Origin: JBKHYG01 sp046565595
Lineage (GTDB): Bacteria; Actinomycetota; AC-67
Direction of reading: 5' to 3'
NCBI GenBank assembly: GCA_046565595.1
Contig: JBKHYG010000074.1
Coordinates: 1-28,576 of the forward strand
DNA: 28,576 bases
A program made the translations under genes and the position numbers. Positions 1-7,306 of the stretch are shown here, in pieces; the stretch's first letter is position 1, and each line of letters opens with the position of its first letter. The notes beneath the pieces are model-generated. The model made no database searches, was not told the origin of the DNA, and worked only from the letters and a program-made list of their open reading frames with translations.

Positions 1-571
1 ACACGAGACCGAGCTTCGGGCCCGTGAACGAAACCGTCCTCGCGGCCCGCATGGTCTCGCCGAGGGGTTGGCCGGTGCGCGCGTCGATCCCGCTCGGGAT
101 GTCGACCGCGAGGATCGGAACTCCCGAGTCGTTCGCGGCTTCGATCAGCTTCGCCAGGGCGCCTTCGATCAGCCTGCCAAGGCCCACGCCGAACAGCGCA
201 TCGATGATGAGGTCCGCTGTCTGGAAGCGAAGCGCGAGTTGCTCGGGGTCGGTGAGCGTCTCTCCGCTCCATGCGCGGGCAGCGTCTGCGGCTTCACCCG
301 AAGTCGGGGGCCCGATGGGTAACCCGACGGTGACGGTGGCCCCACGGGCACGCAGCATCCTTGCCGCAACCAGCCCGTCCCCCCCGTTGTTCCCCTTACC
401 GGCCAGCACAACGATCCTCTGCCCGTAGGAGCCTCCCAGGATCCTTCGGGCTTCCAGAGCGACTGCCCCCGCGGCTCGTTCCATCATCTGGGCGAGCGGC
501 GTCCCGGCTTCTACGCCCGCCTGGTCGCAGGCGTAGACATCTTCGGGGCTGAGGACCGGTAGCACACCCAT
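1..571 (-). CDS. nnr: NAD(P)H-hydrate epimerase domain (Nnr/YjeF N-terminal), 3'-truncated by the window edge
   Basis: The visible 190 residues are a YjeF_N domain, which epimerises the R and S forms of hydrated NAD(P)H so that the damaged cofactor can be repaired. Seen: a start MGVLPVLSPEDV, the hallmark KGNNGGDGLVAAR around residues 58-70, a LIIDALFGVG strand and DIPSGIDARTG near residue 160. The reading frame is open to base 1, so the C-terminus lies outside. In actinobacteria this domain is usually fused to the ADP-dependent dehydratase (NnrD); whether that holds here cannot be seen. No Shine-Dalgarno precedes the ATG at 571. A TAGGCT box abuts it, so a leaderless start at the GTG six bases inside (565) is an alternative. 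Downstream of glmS, matching the usual actinobacterial glmS-nnr-alr neighbourhood. Confidence 0.9.
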   Translation of the reverse strand, partial: MGVLPVLSPEDVYACDQAGVEAGTPLAQMMERAAGAVALEARRILGGSYGQRIVVLAGKGNNGGDGLVAARMLRARGATVTVGLPIGPPTSGEAADAARAWSGETLTDPEQLALRFQTADLIIDALFGVGLGRLIEGALAKLIEAANDSGVPILAVDIPSGIDARTGQPLGETMRAARTVSFTGPKLGLV

Positions 572-633
572 AGCCTAGAACGGCAGGCGCGCCGCCCTCG
601 ATGGAACCCTTCTCTGCTATGTCCCTTTGAGGT

Positions 634-2028
634 TCACTGCGGTGGTCCCGGGATGGGGACTGGCGTGGGGTGGCAGTACCGGGGCACCGATGGAAGCGTG
701 TTCCAGACGCAGAACTTCCCGTCCTCGTATCCAACCCAGATCTGCCCCAGGGGGGTATCTACGGTGACGCGCCACTCCTCGGAAGGAGTGATCGGTGGTG
801 GCCCTTCTCGCACGGTCACCTCGAAGAGCCCGACGGGTCGGAGCGATCCGATGCGAACCAGGTAGGTCGTCCCCTCCGTGGGCTCGAAGTCGATCCGCTG
901 CTCGTCACAACCTATCCGCGTGAGACCCGTCTGCGATAACTCATATAGGGCCAGGGTCGACGGCCAGTACTGCTCGTCGGCGAGGGTGACCGTTGCGGAT
1001 CCGGAGCCATCCGCTTCATAGCGATACCAGACCGAGCTCCTTGTCCCGCCCAGACACGGCTCCTCGCCGGGTTCGGCGGTAGCTCCTCCCAAGCTCCCTT
1101 GTTTCGGCTCGCGGTTGGACAGCGCGATCGCGTCCACGGCCTCGTCGTGGAGCGGTCCTTCCCATGGCTCGATCGACAATCTCAAGTACCGGTTCCGGCC
1201 GTAGGGCTGCCAACGCGCGGCGATCTGGACCAGGTATGTCTCGCCCTCTACAAGCGCGACGGGCAAGATCGCCTGTTCCGATGGCTCGTCGTCTTGCGGC
1301 CAGTAGTGGATGCAATCGATCCGCTCCTGCGGTCCGTTCTCTACCCGCCAGATCGAGATGGTCGTCGAATAGTCGCTGCCGGTTGTCGAGATGTTCACGG
1401 CCTCGCGTCGCGGGGCGGTGAATGTCAACCAGACATCGTCGAACGCGGGAAGGCAGGATTGCGGCGAATCCGCTTGCGTCGAGTTAGCCGTCACATCGAG
1501 TTCCATCTCGACCGGATACTCGACCGCGATCGGAGCGTTCCAGTCGTCGCCGGCCGAGGGCTCCCAGGACCGCTCTTGGATGCTGACCTGCACGGGCCCC
1601 TGGAAACTCTCTAGATGAGAGATCCGCAAGGCGTACACGCCCGGTTCGAAGAGGTAAGAGGTGTCGAACGGGTGGGTCTGACGGAATCCGTAGTTGCACA
1701 ACAACTCGCTCAGCGAGTCCAAAGACCCTCCGGTCAGGATGGTCATGGTGACCTGCTGGTTGGGGTCATCCACGACTATCGACAAGGGGGTCTGTTCGGC
1801 CAGTTCGAAGGAGTACCACACGGAGATGTCGTCGTTCTCGCCGCATGTGGGTATCGGTTCGCCTTGCTGCCAGGTGGCACCGGTCGTGTCGGCCGTGAAG
1901 TTCGCAGGGATGGAGACCGGGGTGCGGTCCTCGAAATCGTCGTTGACGGCTGCCTCGGCATGAACGGCCGGACCGATGAACCAGGCGAGGGGCAGCATCG
2001 CTGCAAGCATCCGTATGGACAGGGTCAT
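634..2028 (-). CDS. secreted protein with three PPC-like beta-sandwich repeats
   Basis: 464 aa, function unknown. The start is set at the ATG at 2028, which has AGGAG five bases upstream; an in-frame ATG at 2043 lies before that site and is less likely. Residues 1-24 look like a Sec signal peptide: Arg6, a hydrophobic run, cleavage near VHA or AEA. Three tandem units follow at about 29-152, 160-287 and 294-407. Each carries a (D/S)-x-(S/D)VW-x-x-(F/Y) core strand (SVWYSF, DVWLTF, SVWYRY), a late Tyr-(A/L)-(L/V)-(R/Q)-I strand and one Cys pair with nearly constant spacing: C62/C111, C192/C239, C325/C374. This resembles bacterial pre-peptidase C-terminal (PPC) domains, which are exported binding modules. 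A short C-terminal module (about 415-452) adds C440 and C452, then a Pro-rich tail. No protease domain or LPXTG sorting signal is visible. It lies 78 bases after glmS and may be co-transcribed. Confidence 0.8.
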   Translation of the reverse strand: MTLSIRMLAAMLPLAWFIGPAVHAEAAVNDDFEDRTPVSIPANFTADTTGATWQQGEPIPTCGENDDISVWYSFELAEQTPLSIVVDDPNQQVTMTILTGGSLDSLSELLCNYGFRQTHPFDTSYLFEPGVYALRISHLESFQGPVQVSIQERSWEPSAGDDWNAPIAVEYPVEMELDVTANSTQADSPQSCLPAFDDVWLTFTAPRREAVNISTTGSDYSTTISIWRVENGPQERIDCIHYWPQDDEPSEQAILPVALVEGETYLVQIAARWQPYGRNRYLRLSIEPWEGPLHDEAVDAIALSNREPKQGSLGGATAEPGEEPCLGGTRSSVWYRYEADGSGSATVTLADEQYWPSTLALYELSQTGLTRIGCDEQRIDFEPTEGTTYLVRIGSLRPVGLFEVTVREGPPPITPSEEWRVTVDTPLGQIWVGYEDGKFCVWNTLPSVPRYCHPTPVPIPGPPQ

Positions 2029-2040
2029 GGGATCTCCTAT

Positions 2041-2066
2041 CACGGCATGGGATCAGCTCGGCCGTG
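2041..2066 (-). other. inverted repeat in the glmS to secreted-protein gap
   Basis: CACGGC and GCCGTG arms of 6 bp with a 14-base loop lie just before the AGGAG site of the downstream gene. It could be a weak attenuator or a chance structure; there is no U tract. Confidence 0.25.
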
Positions 2067-2106
2067 ACTCAGATGGATTCGCCGTCGGTGGTTCGGGCTC
2101 CTACCC

Positions 2107-3939
2107 CTATTCGACGGTTACGGACTTCGCCAGGTTCCGCGGCTGGTCCACATCGCAGCCCTTCAGGGTCGCGACCTCGTAGGCCAGGAACTGAAGCGGC
2201 ACCGCGACAAGGGCCGGGACCAGCAGTTCGTGCACCTCGGGGATCTCGACCACGACATCGGCGTGCTGGCCCACCTCGGCTCCGTCGCCTTCGCTGCAGA
2301 CCGCGACGACGAAGGCTCCGCGAGCCTTGACCTCTTGGATGTTGCTCAGCACCTTGCTGTACACATGGCAGCGGGTTGCGACCGCGACCACGGGAACTCC
2401 CTCTTCGATCAGCGCGATCGGACCGTGTTTGAGTTCGCCCGCGGCGAAGCCTTCGGCATGCAGGTAGCTGATCTCTTTCAGCTTCAACGCACCCTCAAGC
2501 GCCGCGGGGTAACCGACATGGCGGCCGATGAAGATCACCGAACGAGCATCAGCGACCTTCGGAGCGACCTGCTGGACGGCCCCCCGGGTGTCGAGCGACT
2601 TCTCGATCAGTTCGGGCAGCCGCCACAGATCGTCGACGATCCCAGCGATGTCGCTTGGGAACAGGGATCGCCGCACCTGCGCCAGATACAACGCCAACAA
2701 CTTCAATCCGACCAGCTGCGTGGTGAAGGTCTTGGTAGCCGCCACACCGACCTCAGCCTCGGCGTGGGTGTACAGCACCGCGTCAGCCTCGCGTGCAACG
2801 GACGATCCGACCACATTGCAGACGGCCATGACGCGCGCTCCCTGCTGCTTCGCCCACTTCACGGCCTCGAGCGTGTCGATGGTCTCGCCGGACTGGCTGA
2901 CCGCGATCACGAGCGTCTCCGGTCCAAGGATCGGATCCCGGTAACGGAACTCGCTGGCGATCTCGATCTCTACCGGGATACGGCACCAGTGCTCGAGCGC
3001 GTACTTGGCGGTCAAACCAGCGTGGAAAGCGGTCCCGCAGGCGACGATGAAGATCTTGTTGACGCCTCGCAACTCCTCTTCGCTGATGCGTAGTTCGTCG
3101 AGTTTCAGCGAACCGTCGGCGCGGGTGCGGCCGCGCAGCGTTTGTTCGACCGCACGGGGCTGCTCGTAGATCTCCTTCAGCATGAAGGTATCGAAACCCG
3201 ACTTCTCGGCGGCGGTCGTGTCCCAATCGATGGTGATCGTCTCGCCTTCGGCGGGGCGTCCTTGCAGATCGGTCAACTCGATCTGACCATCCGAGAGCGT
3301 GACGACCTGATCGTCCAACATGTGGGTCACTTCGCGCGTGTGCGCGAGCAGCGCCGTCGGATCGCTGGCGAGGAACACGCCGCGTTCGCCGCGCCCGACG
3401 ATCAACGGCGAGGTTCGCTTGGCCGCGACGATCACGCGGGGAGTCTCGGCATGGACGACAGCGACGCTGAAAGCCCCTTCGACCTTCGCGAGCGCCGCGC
3501 GCACAGCACCGGTCAGGTCCGACCCGTCGAAGGCCTCCTCGACGAGGTGGGTCAGGACTTCGGTATCCGTCTCGCTGACGAAGGTGTGGCCAGCCGCTTC
3601 GAGTTCGGCGCGCAGGGTCAGGTAGTTCTCGATGATGCCGTTGTGGATCAACGCCAACCCGCCAGAGCAATCGGTGTGCGGGTGGGCGTTGTGGTCGTAG
3701 GGACCACCGTGGGTCGCCCAGCGCGTGTGGCCGAGACCCACGGTACCCGCGGGCATCTCGCCTTCTGACAGCGCCTTATCGAGGACCTCGAGCTTGCCGG
3801 CCCTCTTGACGACCGTGAGGCCGCCGTCGACGACGGCTACGCCAGCGGAGTCGTACCCGCGGTATTCGAGACGGCGTAGGCCTTCGAGGAGGACGGGTAG
3901 CGCCTGGTCTTCGCCGACGACGCCGATGATCCCACACAT
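2107..3939 (-). CDS. glmS: glutamine--fructose-6-phosphate aminotransferase (isomerizing)
   Basis: 610 aa, the usual length. GlmS converts fructose-6-phosphate and glutamine to glucosamine-6-phosphate, the first committed step to UDP-GlcNAc for peptidoglycan. The N-terminus MCGIIGVVG places Cys2 as the nucleophile of the Ntn glutaminase domain (about 1-215). Two SIS sugar-isomerase domains follow, with CGTAFHAG and SQSGETIDT in the first and EISYLHAEGFAAGELKHGP in the second. The C-terminus DQPRNLAKSVTVE is the conserved tail that closes over the active site. It lies 56 bases after glmM. A TAGACT -10 box seven bases before the ATG suggests a leaderless transcript of its own. No glmS ribozyme-like leader is visible, and there is no room for one. 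Confidence 0.98.
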   Translation of the reverse strand: MCGIIGVVGEDQALPVLLEGLRRLEYRGYDSAGVAVVDGGLTVVKRAGKLEVLDKALSEGEMPAGTVGLGHTRWATHGGPYDHNAHPHTDCSGGLALIHNGIIENYLTLRAELEAAGHTFVSETDTEVLTHLVEEAFDGSDLTGAVRAALAKVEGAFSVAVVHAETPRVIVAAKRTSPLIVGRGERGVFLASDPTALLAHTREVTHMLDDQVVTLSDGQIELTDLQGRPAEGETITIDWDTTAAEKSGFDTFMLKEIYEQPRAVEQTLRGRTRADGSLKLDELRISEEELRGVNKIFIVACGTAFHAGLTAKYALEHWCRIPVEIEIASEFRYRDPILGPETLVIAVSQSGETIDTLEAVKWAKQQGARVMAVCNVVGSSVAREADAVLYTHAEAEVGVAATKTFTTQLVGLKLLALYLAQVRRSLFPSDIAGIVDDLWRLPELIEKSLDTRGAVQQVAPKVADARSVIFIGRHVGYPAALEGALKLKEISYLHAEGFAAGELKHGPIALIEEGVPVVAVATRCHVYSKVLSNIQEVKARGAFVVAVCSEGDGAEVGQHADVVVEIPEVHELLVPALVAVPLQFLAYEVATLKGCDVDQPRNLAKSVTVE

Positions 3940-3946
3940 GAGGGTC

Positions 3947-3952
3947 AGTCTA
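3947..3952 (-). promoter_or_regulatory. -10 box for a leaderless glmS transcript
   Basis: TAGACT on the - strand ends seven bases before the glmS ATG, so transcription should begin at or next to the start codon. There is no Shine-Dalgarno in between and no clear -35. The same hexamer and spacing occur before the antitoxin gene at 11819. Confidence 0.5.
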
Positions 3953-3995
3953 GGCGTCGCAGAAGGCCCCGACGGGAGGGTATCGAGCGCGCTGC

Positions 3996-5312
3996 TCAGT
4001 CAGCCAGGGTGTCGCGAACGGCCGCTACCACCTGGTCAACGGCGGCTTGGGCGGCCTCCGTGGTCTCGGCTTCGGCCATGACCCTGACCAACTGTTCGGT
4101 CCCGCTGGCGCGCACCAGCACCCTGCCGCTGCCAGCCAAGGCAGCCTCTGCCGCCTCGACCGACTCCCACACTGCTTCGGCGCCGATCAGTTCGTTGCGA
4201 TCCCGGACCGGCACATTCACCAGCACCTGCGGGAACCTGGGAACCTGCTTGGCGAGTTCCGAGAGGCTCATCCCCGTGCGTGCGATCACGGCACCGAGTT
4301 CGAGCGCGGTCAGGATCCCGTCCCCGGTCGTGTGGCGCTGCAGGAAGACCAGGTGTCCAGACTGTTCGCCACCCATCGCAGCTCCGTGCTCGAGCATCGC
4401 GGCAAGCACATAGCGGTCACCGACCGCGGTCTCGATGAAGCTGATCCCCGCGTCCCTCATGGCCCTGCGGAATCCCATGTTCGCCATGACCGTCGATACG
4501 ACCGTGTCGTTCGGAAGGACTCCCCGAGCGAGCGCGTCTATGGCGATGAGACCGAGGATCTGATCACCGTCGACCATGCGGCCATGCGCATCAGCCGCGA
4601 GCATCCGGTCGGCGTCTCCATCGTGCGCTATGCCCAGGTGCGCGCCGTGAGCGACAACCGCTTCCTGCAGCCGCTCGGGATGCGTCGAGCCGCAGTGATC
4701 GTTGATATTGGTTCCGTCGGGGTCCGCGTGGATGACGGTGACTGTCGCTCCCGCATCGCGATAGACCTCGGGCGCGATCGCGGACGCCGCACCGTTGGCG
4801 CAGTCCACGACCAACCGGACACCCTCCAGCCGCGCGGACCCATCCAACAGGAACCTCAGGTATGTCTCGTCGGCATCATCGAACGACTCGAGTGCCGGTT
4901 CGACCAAGCCGGGATCTTCCATCGCCGTCTCGATGCGATCCTCTAGCGCGTCAGAGAGCTTCATCCCATCGGCGCCGAAGAACTTGATGCCGTTGTCTCT
5001 AGCCGGGTTATGCGACGCACTGATGACTGCACCGGCAGCGAACCCGCCGGCATTCACCAGGTGCGCGACACCCGCTGTGGGCATCACCCCGCAGGTGACC
5101 GGAACGCCTCCGGCCGCTCGTATGCCGGCAGCCAAAGCACGCTCGAGGGCTGGTCCGGATCCGCGGGTATCGCGTCCTATCAGGATCGGGGAATGGGTCG
5201 CATCTCCGCCCAGGACGCTCGCAGCGCCGAAACCAAGCTCGCGCGCGAGCGCATCGGTCAGCGTCTCGCCGTAGGCGCCACGGACCCCGTCGGTGCCGAA
5301 CAGCCGCCCCAA
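3996..5312 (-). CDS. glmM: phosphoglucosamine mutase
   Basis: 438 aa, typical length. GlmM interconverts glucosamine-6-phosphate and glucosamine-1-phosphate, the step after GlmS. Seen: N-terminal GRLFGTDGVRG, the phosphoserine loop ISASHNP with catalytic Ser100, the Mg-binding loop DGDADRM (Asp231, 233, 235), the sugar-binding GGEQSGH near residue 315 and the phosphate-binding RASGTEQLVRVM near 402. The start is TTG, with GAGG six bases upstream. It begins nine bases after rpsI, so it is probably read from the rplM-rpsI promoter, coupling cell-wall precursor synthesis to ribosomal protein expression. Confidence 0.98.
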   Translation of the reverse strand: MGRLFGTDGVRGAYGETLTDALARELGFGAASVLGGDATHSPILIGRDTRGSGPALERALAAGIRAAGGVPVTCGVMPTAGVAHLVNAGGFAAGAVISASHNPARDNGIKFFGADGMKLSDALEDRIETAMEDPGLVEPALESFDDADETYLRFLLDGSARLEGVRLVVDCANGAASAIAPEVYRDAGATVTVIHADPDGTNINDHCGSTHPERLQEAVVAHGAHLGIAHDGDADRMLAADAHGRMVDGDQILGLIAIDALARGVLPNDTVVSTVMANMGFRRAMRDAGISFIETAVGDRYVLAAMLEHGAAMGGEQSGHLVFLQRHTTGDGILTALELGAVIARTGMSLSELAKQVPRFPQVLVNVPVRDRNELIGAEAVWESVEAAEAALAGSGRVLVRASGTEQLVRVMAEAETTEAAQAAVDQVVAAVRDTLAD

Positions 5313-5321
5313 GGCAGTCCT

Positions 5322-5720
5322 CTAACGCTTCGAGAACTGAGGAGCTTTGCGCGCCTTCTTGAGACCGTACTTGCGACGCTCCTTGGCGCGAGCATCACGG
5401 GTAAGCAGACCCTTGCGCTTCAGCTCGGGACGAAGCGTCGCGTCGGCGTCGATCAGTGCGCGGGCGATACCGTGACGCAGAGCACCGGCCTGGCCGCTCA
5501 TGCCGCCGCCCTCGATGGTCGCGAAGACATCGTAGTTGTCGATCGTGTTCGTGACGCGCAACGGCTCGGTCACGACCATGCGCAACACAGGACGCGGGAA
5601 GTAGTCGTCGAGGCTGCGTTCGCCGTTCAGGTGCCACTGGCCGGTGCCGGGCTTCAAGCGGACACGCGCGGTCGCTTCCTTGCGACGACCCGTTCCACGA
5701 ACGATCTGACCGAGCGACAT
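5322..5720 (-). CDS. rpsI: 30S ribosomal protein S9
   Basis: 132 aa. S9 sits in the 30S head, and its C-terminal tail contacts P-site tRNA. Seen: TGRRKEATARVRL near the N-terminus, a GGGMSGQAGALRHGIARAL core and the basic tail ending KAPQFSKR, the invariant (Y/F)SKR end. The ATG overlaps the rplM stop by one base (TGATG), indicating translational coupling. Confidence 0.98.
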   Translation of the reverse strand: MSLGQIVRGTGRRKEATARVRLKPGTGQWHLNGERSLDDYFPRPVLRMVVTEPLRVTNTIDNYDVFATIEGGGMSGQAGALRHGIARALIDADATLRPELKRKGLLTRDARAKERRKYGLKKARKAPQFSKR

Positions 5721-6163
5721 CAGCGAACCCCCTCAGGGACGATGTAGGCCTGTGGCTTCTGAGCGGAGTGCGGGTGCTCGGCGCCGTCGTACACATGCAA
5801 CTTGCGGATGATCTGACGACCCAGACGGTTGTGCGGGATCATGCCCTTGATGGCTTTCTCCATCGCCTTCGCCGGCTGCTTGCGCAGAAGATCGGCGTAA
5901 CGGGTCTCCTTCAACCCGCCCGGGAAACCCGAGTGACGGTAAGCGAACTTCTGCTCGGCCTTACGCCCGGTCAGCGCGACATCGGCGCAGTTGATCACGA
6001 TGACATGGTCACCGGTGTCGATGTGCGGCGCGAAGGTCGGCTTGTGCTTGCCGCGCAGCAACTTGGCGGCGTCGGCGGCGACCCGTCCGAGGGAACGGCC
6101 GGTCGCGTCGATCACCCACCAGGTGCGATCGATCTCTTTGGGCTTGGGAGAGTAGGTCTTCAT
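5720..6163 (-). CDS. rplM: 50S ribosomal protein L13
   Basis: 147 aa, typical length. L13 is an early-assembling 23S rRNA-binding protein. Seen: TWWVIDATGRSLGRVAADAA, the KPTFAPHIDTGDHVIVINC core and VKGMIPHN-like IKGMIPHNRLGRQ. The start at 6163 (MKTYSPKPKEIDRTW) fits the family; the open frame extends to 6259, but that part covers the promoter and leader. No convincing Shine-Dalgarno is seen. Normally preceded directly by truA; here the oppositely oriented alarmone synthetase cassette separates them, and rplM has its own promoter at 6230-6259. Confidence 0.97.
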   Translation of the reverse strand: MKTYSPKPKEIDRTWWVIDATGRSLGRVAADAAKLLRGKHKPTFAPHIDTGDHVIVINCADVALTGRKAEQKFAYRHSGFPGGLKETRYADLLRKQPAKAMEKAIKGMIPHNRLGRQIIRKLHVYDGAEHPHSAQKPQAYIVPEGVR

Positions 6164-6229
6164 GGCATGTCGAGACGCCCGAGGGTCGAGCGTGGAACAC
6201 GCCCAGCCGGAGCCGGGCGCGAGGTCCGT

Positions 6230-6259
6230 AGGGTAGCCGCCAAGTGCCGCTTCGGTCAA
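6230..6259 (-). promoter_or_regulatory. rplM-rpsI(-glmM) promoter
   Basis: On the - strand TTGACC (6259-6254), an 18-base spacer and TACCCT (6235-6230). Transcription should begin near 6223, giving a leader of about 60 bases with a CGCCC/GGGCG stem around 6200-6220. The -35 hexamer occupies the place where the -35 region of the divergent synthetase gene would be. Confidence 0.7.
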
Positions 6260-6277
6260 CCCGTTCCAGGCCTTGGT

Positions 6278-6283
6278 TAAAGT
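6278..6283 (+). promoter_or_regulatory. -10 box of the alarmone synthetase cassette
   Basis: TAAAGT (TANNNT type) ends nine bases before the GTG start at 6293, and no Shine-Dalgarno lies between, so the message is probably leaderless or nearly so. No TTGACA-like -35 is present; the corresponding position (6254-6260) is the -35 of the rplM promoter on the other strand. Confidence 0.5.
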
Positions 6284-6292
6284 GCCCGAACA

Positions 6293-7063
6293 GTGGCTTC
6301 GAAGAATCAGCTCAACAAACTAGGTGAGCGTTTGGCCAAGTCAGCCTCCCCGTCGGAGGATGACCTGCGCCTACTTGCTGAGTACCGTCGAGAGCATGAG
6401 GAACTCGAGAACCAAGTGCTCGTCGCCCTACTGGAACTCGGACTGAGCGCCACCAGTCGACAGAAGTCGACCCTAAGCATCGTCGACAAGCTCCGTAGGG
6501 AGCGCACACGATTGGCCACGATGCAAGATCTGGTAGGAGCCCGGTTGGTCCTCCGCCCCGGAGAGGGATTGGAGGATCAAGACCGCGTCGTGGGGACCAT
6601 CCTGTCCGCAGTGTCTGGCGAGACCAAGACGGTCGACCGCCGATCTGACCCGCGATACGGATACAGGGCCGTGCACGTGATCCTCACTATGGGCCACCTG
6701 AACATGGAGATTCAGGTTCGGACGCACCTTCAACACTTGTGGGCGGAAGTGATGGAGAAGGGGGCCGACAAACTTGGGCGTGAGTTGCGCTACACCGAGC
6801 CCGCAGGATTGTCTTCGGGCATCCCCAGGACCTTTTCTGAGGTGATGATGAGTATCTCAGATGCGATCGCATCGGTAGAATTCCTACAAATCGCCATCCG
6901 CAAGCGAGAGTTGGCTCTAGACGCCATAGCCGCGATCAGCGATGATGAACACGAAGAGGTTCATGTTCTCAGGGATGAGATCCGATCTGATAAGCAGCGG
7001 ATCTTGGACCACGAGAGTAACCTTCGGCATCTACTCCAGACGTTGAAAGACGACGTTGAATGA
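6293..7063 (+). CDS. small alarmone synthetase (RelA/SpoT synthetase domain), candidate toxSAS toxin
   Basis: 256 aa, GTG start. A single RelA/SpoT nucleotide pyrophosphokinase domain spans about 50-165: KSTLSIVDKLRR (ATP-side basic motif, 58-69), MQDLVGARLVL with Asp79 at the catalytic Mg position, GYRAVH (123-128) with the G-loop Tyr124, and EIQVRT with Glu139, followed by HLWAEVMEKGADK. All expected catalytic positions are intact. There is no HD hydrolase, TGS or ACT domain, so it could make but not degrade (p)ppGpp or a related alarmone. Helical arms flank it; 195-256 is rich in charged residues and probably helical. It runs against its neighbours, and its 3' end overlaps the next gene by 4 bp (ATGA), the layout of toxSAS toxin-antitoxin pairs. 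Activity on GDP/GTP, on ATP, or as a tRNA pyrophosphokinase cannot be told from sequence. A housekeeping SAS is the alternative. Confidence 0.88.
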   Translation: MASKNQLNKLGERLAKSASPSEDDLRLLAEYRREHEELENQVLVALLELGLSATSRQKSTLSIVDKLRRERTRLATMQDLVGARLVLRPGEGLEDQDRVVGTILSAVSGETKTVDRRSDPRYGYRAVHVILTMGHLNMEIQVRTHLQHLWAEVMEKGADKLGRELRYTEPAGLSSGIPRTFSEVMMSISDAIASVEFLQIAIRKRELALDAIAAISDDEHEEVHVLRDEIRSDKQRILDHESNLRHLLQTLKDDVE

Positions 7064-7305
7064 AACACTTCGTGATCGCATACAAGCGCGACTCGGGCGA
7101 CCTGCTCGAGTTCCTTGCTGTCTCAAGCCGAGCCGAGGCCAGGCGCCACCATCTGGAGTTGGAAGTGCGATATCGGCCGGACCCGTTCGTAGAACTCGTG
7201 GTGTTGTCTGGGGACGAAGCGACCCTGCGCAGGACGCATTCCCGCTACTTCGTCAAACTCAACGATCTTCAGGGTCGATTCGAGGAACTCGAGTCACTCG
7301 CGTAG
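7060..7305 (+). CDS. 81-aa protein coupled to the alarmone synthetase, candidate antitoxin
   Basis: 81 aa, family not recognised. It begins inside the synthetase stop (ATGA overlap), so the two are translationally coupled and made in a fixed ratio. Seen: an N-terminal beta-like stretch MKHFVIAYKRDSGDLLEFLAV, a charged helix around 22-36 (SRAEARRHHLELEV), a second beta-like stretch FVELVVLSG and a conserved-looking RRTHSRYF near 57-64, ending in an acidic helix. No DNA-binding motif, transmembrane segment or signal peptide. By position it is likely to bind or neutralise the synthetase; this is inference. It ends one base before the convergent truA stop. Confidence 0.75.
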   Translation: MKHFVIAYKRDSGDLLEFLAVSSRAEARRHHLELEVRYRPDPFVELVVLSGDEATLRRTHSRYFVKLNDLQGRFEELESLA

Positions 7306-7306
7306 G

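Noticed and set aside
3940..3995. glmS ribozyme
   Set aside because: The glmM-glmS gap is 56 bases, too short for the ribozyme, and none of its core is visible.
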